Positions 17,534 to 23,985 of a stretch of 33,665 bases of DNA are shown in pieces (positions within the stretch are counted from its first letter, which is position 1; each line of letters opens with the position of its first letter). A model generated the notes under the pieces. It searched no databases. It saw only the letters and a program-made list of their open reading frames with translations, and was not told the DNA's origin. This DNA comes from Azoarcus sp. (GTDB lineage: Bacteria; Pseudomonadota; Gammaproteobacteria; Burkholderiales; Rhodocyclaceae): contig JAISCE010000003.1 of assembly GCA_031265765.1 (NCBI GenBank), forward strand, positions 75,738 through 109,402, in the 5' to 3' direction. The position numbers and the translations under genes were made by a program.

Positions 17534-18440
17534 TCGTTGCCTTGCTATTCGGATCATAAATGGGCTTGTTCATGGGGCGCGTCCTGAGGGTTCCAGCACG
17601 TAACTGATGAATGCGTTCCCACGCAATATCGACGTATTCCTGCTCAAGATCGCAACCATAGGCGTGACGCCCGTGTTTGAGTGCAGCAATGACTGATGAA
17701 CCGACGCCAACATAGGGATCAAGGACGCGGTCGCCTTTGTTCGTCAGCGCCAGCACCAATCGCTCAACCAGTCCTACCGGGAACTGACAGGGATGGCTGG
17801 TCTTTTCGACGTGGTTGGATTTGACGTTCGGAATGTCCCACACATCAGAGGGATTCTTGCCCAGCGGATTACTGGAAATCTCGCCTTTCTTCGGCCCTTT
17901 GAAGTGCTTTTTCTTGGGATACTTGGATGGAACGCGTACCGGATCAAGGTTGAAAGTATAGTCGTCCGATTTTGATTTTGTAAACCACAGAATTGTCTCA
18001 TAACGGCCCGAGAAGCGGTTTTGGCAATGCAGGCCGTGACCGAATGTCCAGACGATGCGATTACGCAGATGAAGCCCGTGGTTCGTGAAGATGGGATAGA
18101 GAATGACGTCGAGCGGGAAAATCTCGCTTTTGTGGACATAATTGCCCACCTGCCAGCAAATCGATCCGTTCGGATGCAACAGCCGGACGGTTTCGGCGAT
18201 ACAAGCTGTCTGCTCGTTGATGTATCGATCCAGCGAGCGCCTCTCCTCATATTCCTTGCCAAGATTGTATGGCGGCGATGTAACGATGAGTTTCATGGAC
18301 TCATTCGGCTGATCTCGCATGAACTTAAGGTTGTCTTCACAAACTACATGAGCTTCCGCATCACGCTGGAGGCGCGAAACAGAGGCTGTCTTCGACTCGA
18401 CCACATTCGTTCTGGCATATGCGCCCATAAGACTATCCAC
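17511..18440 (-). CDS. DNA methyltransferase (beta-class, TSPPY), defence module gene 1
   Basis: A 309-residue protein. The catalytic TSPPYN lies at 54-59 and the S-adenosylmethionine loop DPYVGVGSS at 241-249, preceded by KTSHPCQFP; catalytic before cofactor motif is the beta-class order. The SPPY variant is typical of N4-cytosine methylases, including those paired with BglII- and BamHI-like enzymes, although some beta-class enzymes make N6-adenine. It should mark the host copy of the system's target. It is the first gene of a five-gene operon with gaps of at most 10 bases and overlaps. A -10 box lies close upstream (18463-18468). Confidence 0.92.
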   Translation of the reverse strand: MDSLMGAYARTNVVESKTASVSRLQRDAEAHVVCEDNLKFMRDQPNESMKLIVTSPPYNLGKEYEERRSLDRYINEQTACIAETVRLLHPNGSICWQVGNYVHKSEIFPLDVILYPIFTNHGLHLRNRIVWTFGHGLHCQNRFSGRYETILWFTKSKSDDYTFNLDPVRVPSKYPKKKHFKGPKKGEISSNPLGKNPSDVWDIPNVKSNHVEKTSHPCQFPVGLVERLVLALTNKGDRVLDPYVGVGSSVIAALKHGRHAYGCDLEQEYVDIAWERIHQLRAGTLRTRPMNKPIYDPNSKATNETQRYI

Positions 18441-18448
18441 TTCTTCTG

Positions 18449-18461
18449 TTTACGAGTTACC
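18449..18461 (-). repeat. Right 13-bp inverted repeat of the defence module
   Basis: Partner of 12957-12969 in inverted orientation (12 of 13 identical). It lies between the -10 box and the start codon of the methylase, so it could be an operator, a terminal repeat of a mobile module, or both. Confidence 0.5.
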
Positions 18462-18462
18462 G

Positions 18463-18468
18463 ATTATA
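18463..18468 (-). promoter_or_regulatory. Candidate -10 box of the defence operon
   Basis: Consensus TATAAT on the minus strand, 22 bases upstream of the methylase ATG at 18440. No good -35 is seen at 16-18 bases spacing, so an activator, or weak constitutive transcription, may be involved. The 13-bp inverted repeat overlaps the predicted transcription start. Confidence 0.45.
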
Positions 18469-18591
18469 CCTGAGATTGCACGCCGGTAGTGCGATACCAT
18501 GTCGGTTCCACGGAGGACAGACACATGCTGACCGACTTCAACATCGCCAGCAACGTCCTCAACGTTGGTTTGCTCTTTGGTGGCAGCGCGG

Positions 18592-18672
18592 TGACCTGCC
18601 CCCCAAACCAAGTACCAGTTGATAGTAGAGTTCGCCCAACGGCAAGAAGGAGCGGAAATGAAGAGCTGCGCG
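18592..18672 (+). mobile_element. Remnant of the left end of an IS3-family element
   Basis: TGACCTGCCCCCC is followed by AAGTACCA, GATAGTAGAGTTC and AGGAGCGGAAATGAAGA, matching step by step the minus-strand IS3 fragment at 33417-33549 (terminal CCTGCCCCC, AAGTACCA, TAGAGT, AGGAGCGGA, orfA ATGAAGA). Only the terminus and the first codons of orfA survive. The rest of the 18469-18726 gap has no gene I can support. The remnant sits exactly between the defence operon and the ABC operon. Confidence 0.7.
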
Positions 18673-18726
18673 ACAAAACCTTGCTGCTCGCGCAATATCC
18701 AAGGATGAGCCGCAACGCTCGTCTTC

Positions 18727-19440
18727 ATGGATCAACACATGCCCCTTTTCACTCTTGAACACGTCGAGCGCACATTCCTGCTCGGCGAAACGCGGATTCG
18801 CGCGCTGCGTGGAGTCGATCTCGAAGTCATGTCTGGCGAGTTTCTCGCCATATGGGGGCCGTCCGGAAGCGGTAAGTCTACGCTGATGAACGTGCTCGGC
18901 TTGATCGATACTGCCGACGCGGGAAGGGTTCTGTTCGACGGCGAGGACGTGGCCTTGCTCTCCGACGACGAACTTTCCGACCGGCGTATCCAAAAGATCG
19001 GTTTCATTTTCCAGAGTTTCAATCTCATTCCCGTGCTCAGTGCGCGCGAAAACATCATGCTGCCGCTGCAATGTCGAAGGTTCACCGAGGCGGAGATCGG
19101 CGAGCGGGCCGATGAGTGGCTCCGCAAAGTCGGACTCGAAAAGCTACGGGACTTCCGACCGGATCAACTGAGCGGCGGGCAGCGACAGCGGGTGGCGATC
19201 GCGCGCGCCTTGGCCGGACATCCGAAACTGGTGATCGCGGACGAACCCACGGCCAACCTCGATTCGGTCACTGGCCATGAAGTCATCGGCCTCATGGAAC
19301 GGCTCAACGAGGAAACCGGAGTGACCTGCATCTTCACCACTCACGACCCGCGCCTGCTCGATCGCGTACCTCGGCAGTTGCGATTGTGCGACGGCGTGAT
19401 CTCCAACGAACGGTACGATGCGGCAAGGGCGACGTCATGA
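18727..19440 (+). CDS. ABC transporter ATPase, LolD/MacB type
   Basis: A 237-residue protein with Walker A GPSGSGKST (44-52), Q-loop FQSFNLIP, signature LSGGQRQR, Walker B LVIADEPTANLD and the switch histidine in TTHD. Sequence and partner fit the LolD/MacB branch, whose members drive mechanotransmission rather than import. It forms a four-gene operon with an FtsX-like permease, a LolA-like protein and an outer-membrane barrel. ATG 18727 or ATG 18739 could start it; neither has a strong ribosome site. An IS3 remnant lies directly upstream, so the original promoter may have been lost or replaced. Confidence 0.93.
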   Translation: MDQHMPLFTLEHVERTFLLGETRIRALRGVDLEVMSGEFLAIWGPSGSGKSTLMNVLGLIDTADAGRVLFDGEDVALLSDDELSDRRIQKIGFIFQSFNLIPVLSARENIMLPLQCRRFTEAEIGERADEWLRKVGLEKLRDFRPDQLSGGQRQRVAIARALAGHPKLVIADEPTANLDSVTGHEVIGLMERLNEETGVTCIFTTHDPRLLDRVPRQLRLCDGVISNERYDAARATS

Positions 19441-20741
19441 CCGGGCGCGGCTTTCTCTCCATGGCTTGGCGCAATCTGTGGCGTAATCGGCGACGCAGTC
19501 TCGCAACCGTGGCCAGCATCGCTTTCGGGTTTACTGCCGTAGCGGTATTTGCCGGCTACAAGCGTGCCACTTACACGGGACTTGCCAACATCGCCATCCA
19601 CAGCGACCTCGTCGGTCACTTGACGATCAACAAAGCTGGCTGGCGTACCGAGGGCAAGTTGCACCCTGCGCGCTACTTGTTTACCGAGGCGGAAATTGTC
19701 CAGGTTCGCGAGACCGTCAAGAAAGTCGCGCCAGGCGCTCGCGTCGTCGAACGCATGAACGTCATGGGGCTGGTTTCCAACGGTCGCAACAGCACCATTT
19801 TCGTCGCCAACGGCGTCAATCCTGCGGATATGCTCCTGTTGCGCGGGCCGTTCCGGGGCGTCCCCGGCGTCTTGCAAGAGAACAGCACCCGTGGCGTCGT
19901 CCTGAGTTCGGGCCTGGCCGGTATTCTGGGGCTGAAGGTGGGCGACGGCGCTTCCATTTTGGTCAACACCATACACGGGCAAGCCAACATGGCGGATATC
20001 GATGTCGAGGCCACCGTCGACACGGGCAACCTTGCCACCAACGACAAATGGATGACGATGCCGCTCGACCTGGCCCGAGACCAACTGGACGCGGTGGGAA
20101 AGGCGGAGGCGCTGACCGTGCTGCTGCCCGCTGCGGTGAATGCGCCAACGCTCGAAGGCCGCGCGGCCGAGGAAGCGATGTACACGACGCCCACACCTGA
20201 CGATGCGTTCATGAACTCATTGCGCGACACCCTCTCGGACGCCTTGGCGCGGGTGGATCTGCAAACCGAGATGATTACTTGGCAGGAACAATCGCCGTTC
20301 TATCGTCAGGTAAGAAATATGTTCGACATGATGTTCGGGCTATTGCTGGGCGTGGTGCTGGCGATCGTGGTATTGTCCATCGCCAATGCAATGGGCATGG
20401 CCGTGATCGAGCGAACGCGGGAGATCGGTACGCTACGTGCGATCGGTGTCCGGCGCGTGAGCGTCGTGCGGCTGTTCTTCACCGAGTCGGTGTTGCTGAT
20501 CGTCGTCGGCCTGCTCGCTGGCATCGCGCTCACCTTCCTCGTGCGCTTGGGCGTCAACGCGCTGGATGTGCGCTACGTCCCGCCGAGCCTGTCGCGGGAT
20601 GTCCAGCTTTACGTCGGCTTCGATCCGCTGCCCACGATCGTCGTCGCCTTGGCCTTGGCCGCGCTCGCAACCCTTGCCGCCATCGTTCCGGCGCGACGTG
20701 CAACGCGCGCTCCGATCATTTCTTCCCTTGGACATGTATGA
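19437..20741 (+). CDS. FtsX-like ABC permease (LolC/E, MacB type)
   Basis: A 434-residue protein. ATG 19437 overlaps the ATPase stop (ATGA). One N-terminal transmembrane helix (SLATVASIAFGFTAVAVFAG) is followed by a periplasmic domain of ~230 residues and three C-terminal helices (MMFGLLLGVVLAIVVLSIAN; SVLLIVVGLLAGIALTFLV; IVVALALAALATLAAIVP), the standard four-helix FtsX plan. The cytoplasmic coupling stretch VIERTREIGTLRAIGVRR contacts the ATPase. Unlike MacB it lacks a fused ATPase. It is predicted to pull a hydrophobic substrate out of the inner membrane into the periplasm. Confidence 0.92.
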   Translation: MTGRGFLSMAWRNLWRNRRRSLATVASIAFGFTAVAVFAGYKRATYTGLANIAIHSDLVGHLTINKAGWRTEGKLHPARYLFTEAEIVQVRETVKKVAPGARVVERMNVMGLVSNGRNSTIFVANGVNPADMLLLRGPFRGVPGVLQENSTRGVVLSSGLAGILGLKVGDGASILVNTIHGQANMADIDVEATVDTGNLATNDKWMTMPLDLARDQLDAVGKAEALTVLLPAAVNAPTLEGRAAEEAMYTTPTPDDAFMNSLRDTLSDALARVDLQTEMITWQEQSPFYRQVRNMFDMMFGLLLGVVLAIVVLSIANAMGMAVIERTREIGTLRAIGVRRVSVVRLFFTESVLLIVVGLLAGIALTFLVRLGVNALDVRYVPPSLSRDVQLYVGFDPLPTIVVALALAALATLAAIVPARRATRAPIISSLGHV

Positions 20742-21544
20742 ATACGACATTGCAACGGGTTGCTCTCTTGATTCTTGTTCATCTTTGCCCTGTATCGCTG
20801 GCGGCGCAGGATACCGAAGCACAAGCGCATCCTTGCGGAAAGCCATCCGTGGAGCGGGCGCGGGACGCCGAAGCCGCGGCTTGGGTGACGAATGCCGATG
20901 AAGCGCGTGGTGGAGGCATCCCCGGGTTGGTATGGAACATTCATGCCTCCAGCACTGGCGCGGCAGGAGACGACCCCATCCCCGATTACCGCCTGCGGGT
21001 GAAAGCCGCTCGCGAGGCGAGTCTGGCCGAAATCCTGGAACCAGCCAACAGCAAGGGCAACAAGATGTTGCAGGTCGATCGCAACATGTGGATGACCAAG
21101 CCGAACCTGCGCAAGCCCGTCGCCATCTCTCCCCGGATGCGGCTGACCGGGCAGGCTGCGATCGGCGACATCGCCGCGACCCATTACGCCCAAGACTACG
21201 CTGCGACCTTCCTGCGCGACGAACCCTGCGGCGAGGAGCAGTGCCATGTGCTCGATCTGTCCGCCCGGCACAAGCGCACGACATACGACCGAATCACCTA
21301 TTGGGTCTCGGTAGCGCGTGGCGTCGCCGTGAAGGCGGACTTCCTCTCACCTTCGTGCAAACCGATCAAATCCGCGCGGTTCGAGTACGCCAACGTCGTC
21401 AATCTCGGCGGGAAGAAAATTGCATTCGTAAGCATGATGCATATCACCGACGCGGCAAGCGATGCGCGTACCACTCTGCGATACAGTGACATCGAGGTGC
21501 GCGAGATTCCCGCTTCCGAATTCGACGTGGCGAACCTGCAATGA
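20738..21544 (+). CDS. LolA-like outer-membrane lipoprotein-sorting family protein
   Basis: A 268-residue protein. ATG 20738 overlaps the permease stop (ATGA). A Sec signal peptide covers about residues 1-22 (hydrophobic RVALLILVHLCPVSLAAQ). The mature part has the beta-sandwich pattern of the LolA/LolB-like family seen beside FtsX-type transporters (LQVDRNMWMTKPNLRKPVAI, then GDIAATHYAQDYAATFL and RITYWVSVARGVAVKADF, ending with paired strands). Two cysteine pairs could form disulfides. It would carry the lipid or lipoprotein cargo from permease to outer membrane. Its substrate is unknown. Confidence 0.82.
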   Translation: MNTTLQRVALLILVHLCPVSLAAQDTEAQAHPCGKPSVERARDAEAAAWVTNADEARGGGIPGLVWNIHASSTGAAGDDPIPDYRLRVKAAREASLAEILEPANSKGNKMLQVDRNMWMTKPNLRKPVAISPRMRLTGQAAIGDIAATHYAQDYAATFLRDEPCGEEQCHVLDLSARHKRTTYDRITYWVSVARGVAVKADFLSPSCKPIKSARFEYANVVNLGGKKIAFVSMMHITDAASDARTTLRYSDIEVREIPASEFDVANLQ

Positions 21545-22830
21545 AACGCGCGGCGGTCGTGTTGGCAGCGGCGATCGCCACGACGCTCTCCGGCCATCCT
21601 GGAACCAGCTTGGCGAACGAGGCCGAGCCCGAAATACCCGCGGCTTTCTTCGACGCCTCGCTCGAAGCCTGGATATACGGCGCCTACCAAGAACGTGTCT
21701 CGCACAGCTTGTTGAATCCTGGCAATCGTATCGCCGAGTTACCGCTCTGGCGCGGCGTTACCGAGGCACGGCTCGACCTGCGCAAGGATTTCGGCGCCTT
21801 CGACGTCCTGCTTGCACCGCATTTGGTCGAAGAAGCCTCCACTGTCCGGAACGACGGCGACCTTGTCACCGATGGGCGGCTACGCCTCGCCCAAGGGTTC
21901 GTGCGACGCAAGTCCGGCATGAATACTTTCGTCCTGGGCCGCGAGCGGCTGACCTGGGGGCCGGCAAATTTCCGCTCGCCGAGCAACCCTTGGTATTTCG
22001 ACTCCGGGCGCACCGATCCCTTGGCGTTGACTCACGGCATCGATCTCGCGCGTGCCACCGTCGGTTACGGTCAAAGCAGAACGACCATCGGATACGTCGC
22101 CGCGACCCACGCGGTGCCGGCGGCAGGGCCGAACCGCCAATCGGCCTTCCTCAAATTCGACCGCCAAGGCAGCGATTACCTGGCGAGCCTGGTGCTGATG
22201 AAGCCTACGGAAAAGGGAGAGGCCGAGGACAAGGCTTTTTTCATCGGTGCGTTTGCCCAGTACTCACCCAACGATGCATGGGTGATGTACGGCGAATTCG
22301 GCAACGGTCGGCAGCCGTACCGCCTGCGTCCCACTTCGGGCGGCGTCGTGGCGCTCGATCTTCCGGCGCAGCGCAGGAGCGCCGGCCTGCTCGGAGCCAG
22401 CTACACCCAGGAGAGCGGAAGAATCGTTTTTCTTGAATATCTTCACGACCAAGGCGGGTTCTCCGGCTCGGAGCGCCGCGCCTGGTTCGACACCGCCGAG
22501 CGCGCCAGCGCCATGTTTCCGGCGGATACCGCAACCGCCGGTCGTACCCTCGGGCAACTGCTCGGCTCTAGCTCCCGTCTGCTCGGTCGCAACTATCTTT
22601 GGCTCGCCTGGCAGAGCAACCCACAAGTGTCCGACCTCATTTGGCGCGCCGAGCTTACCGTCAATGCCGACGACGGCAGCGCCGCGGCCATGCTTTATGG
22701 CGAAAAGTCATTGGGCGCGAAAGTCTCCGCCTTCGCGATCATCAATAAAAATTTCGGCTCTCGCCGTACCGAATTCGGTTCCTTGACGGATATGCAAGTG
22801 TTGGCCGGGCTGAAATGGTTTGCATTCTGA
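21541..22830 (+). CDS. Outer-membrane beta-barrel protein of the ABC operon
   Basis: A 429-residue protein. The start overlaps the LolA-like stop (ATGA). The signal peptide is about residues 1-25. The remainder alternates short amphipathic strands with turns (DVLLAPHLVEE, RLAQGFVRRKS, AAMLYGEKSLGAKVSAFAII, MQVLAGLKWFAF) and ends in phenylalanine, the usual BAM recognition signal. It resembles DUF1302-like or alginate-export-type barrels only in general form. As last member of an ATPase-permease-carrier series it may be the outer-membrane acceptor or exit pore. No canonical terminator follows it. Confidence 0.75.
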   Translation: MKRAAVVLAAAIATTLSGHPGTSLANEAEPEIPAAFFDASLEAWIYGAYQERVSHSLLNPGNRIAELPLWRGVTEARLDLRKDFGAFDVLLAPHLVEEASTVRNDGDLVTDGRLRLAQGFVRRKSGMNTFVLGRERLTWGPANFRSPSNPWYFDSGRTDPLALTHGIDLARATVGYGQSRTTIGYVAATHAVPAAGPNRQSAFLKFDRQGSDYLASLVLMKPTEKGEAEDKAFFIGAFAQYSPNDAWVMYGEFGNGRQPYRLRPTSGGVVALDLPAQRRSAGLLGASYTQESGRIVFLEYLHDQGGFSGSERRAWFDTAERASAMFPADTATAGRTLGQLLGSSSRLLGRNYLWLAWQSNPQVSDLIWRAELTVNADDGSAAAMLYGEKSLGAKVSAFAIINKNFGSRRTEFGSLTDMQVLAGLKWFAF

Positions 22831-22881
22831 AACTTCACCGAGACTGTTGGCATAGGCGCTCACCATGTGCAATGGCCCTGG

Positions 22882-22910
22882 TTGCTTTGCCTACACAAAA
22901 TATGTATACT
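22882..22910 (+). promoter_or_regulatory. Promoter of the small membrane protein
   Basis: TTGCTT (22882-22887), a 17-bp spacer and TATACT (22905-22910), 34 bases before ATG 22945. The equivalent place at 11635-11640 keeps a TATATT but no -35, in line with decay of that copy. Confidence 0.5.
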
Positions 22911-22944
22911 TTGAGTGACAATACGTTCATGGAGGCAACTATTT

Positions 22945-23256
22945 ATGTTCTCGGAAACAGACCCTATTTTCCTGCATCCCGTTTTCCTTGTTATAGCCGG
23001 AATCATGCTTGTTCTTATTGTCGTTGCCATCATAGGGGTACGCCATCACGTCGGCCTTGGTTTTTTCGACAGCAAGAGCGGGCAGGAACGTTACGTGGAT
23101 TACGCGGACATTATATTTTCATACGGAACGATGCAGGAGAGTTTTTATGTGGAATCCAAAGCTGCTTCTGTCAAACGGATCGAATATGGATGGCAGGCGT
23201 TTACGCAGCCGGATGTGTTGCGCAATAACCTTGAACGGTATGGTAAATGGAGTTGA
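22945..23256 (+). CDS. Small single-pass membrane protein, unknown function
   Basis: A 103-residue protein with GGAGG at 22931-22935 before ATG 22945. One transmembrane helix lies near residues 12-31 (VFLVIAGIMLVLIVVAIIG), followed by a basic HH turn and a charged, probably cytoplasmic domain (GFFDSKSGQERYVDYADIIF, then ESKAASVKRIEYGWQAFTQP, ending LRNNLERYGKW). No family recognised. A decayed paralogue lies at 11674-12122, which shows the gene belongs to a small duplicated family. It has its own promoter and no operon partner. Confidence 0.72.
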   Translation: MFSETDPIFLHPVFLVIAGIMLVLIVVAIIGVRHHVGLGFFDSKSGQERYVDYADIIFSYGTMQESFYVESKAASVKRIEYGWQAFTQPDVLRNNLERYGKWS

Positions 23257-23369
23257 TGGATAAACAGACGAGCAAAGTCGTTTCGCCGGTATTCGGTCGG
23301 TATTCGATTACGTCGTTGAATCGGCGACTTCCGCCTCGTGGCGCGATACCGCATTGTTGAACTTACCCA

Positions 23370-23897
23370 TCAAAGCCGCCGCGACAGCCAGAGCCGCGTC
23401 GTGACCGCGAGCGTCAGGCAGGGCAGCCACACCCACAGGAATTCGGATTGCAGCACGGCAAGGCCGCGCCCGCTCATGAAGACGCGCGGATTCAGGGGAG
23501 AAACCCGGATCGGTCGCCACGGGAGGAAATAGCGTTCGTCGGAGAACGGCCAGAAAGCGGCTACGCCCAGTCCGCCGCTCGTCGCGGCATCGAGCGCGAT
23601 GTGGCTGGCGACGGCGGCGAAGGCCAGCGCGAAGGCCAGCCAGCGCCGGCAGCGCAGGAATGGCGCCGCTGTCCAGGCCAGGACGCCGCAGAGCGCGGCG
23701 AACAGCAGCGAATGGGAAAATCCCCTGTGACCGAGCAAGTCGGCGTAATTCACGCCGAGGCGAAACCCGATCACGTCGAAGTCGGGGAGGATGGTGCAGA
23801 AGGCGGCGGCCCAGAAAAGGCGTGGCGGAATGCGGCGAAAACCGAGAGCCGATCCCAGGGCCAGGGCGGGCGCGGCATGAGTGATGATGGTGGGCAT
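23370..23897 (-). CDS. YdjM/DUF457-like membrane-bound metal-dependent hydrolase
   Basis: A 175-residue protein from ATG 23897 (MPTIITHAAPALALGSALG). Starts further upstream add a basic, non-family leader. It has the conserved metal-site residues of the YdjM family: TH at the N-terminus, LPDFDVI, LLGHRGFSHSL and SHIALDA. These lie between four or so transmembrane helices, and the protein ends with a helix and basic tail. Family members are inner-membrane proteins linked to envelope stress or lipid metabolism; the substrate is unknown. Divergent from the M61 peptidase. A truncated near-identical copy lies at 12693-12944. Confidence 0.85.
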   Translation of the reverse strand: MPTIITHAAPALALGSALGFRRIPPRLFWAAAFCTILPDFDVIGFRLGVNYADLLGHRGFSHSLLFAALCGVLAWTAAPFLRCRRWLAFALAFAAVASHIALDAATSGGLGVAAFWPFSDERYFLPWRPIRVSPLNPRVFMSGRGLAVLQSEFLWVWLPCLTLAVTTRLWLSRRL

Positions 23898-23985
23898 AGG
23901 GGCTTCGTGAAAAAACGTCCGGCGTCGAAATACGATTTTATCGTAACATTCCCGCAATCGAATCCGCATTCGCGCGGACAAATTC

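Larger units (their letters stand above)
22870..23610. repeat. Right, mostly intact copy of the duplicated segment
   Basis: This is the counterpart of 11608-12944: small membrane protein (plus) followed by hydrolase 3' end (minus). This copy keeps both reading frames, so it is taken as the parental arrangement. The direct orientation of the two copies would allow deletion of the ~10-11 kb between them by homologous recombination. Confidence 0.7.

Noticed and set aside
23293-23311. CGGTATTCG tandem pair as a regulatory repeat
   Set aside because: Only two short units, not placed at a promoter, no further copies seen.
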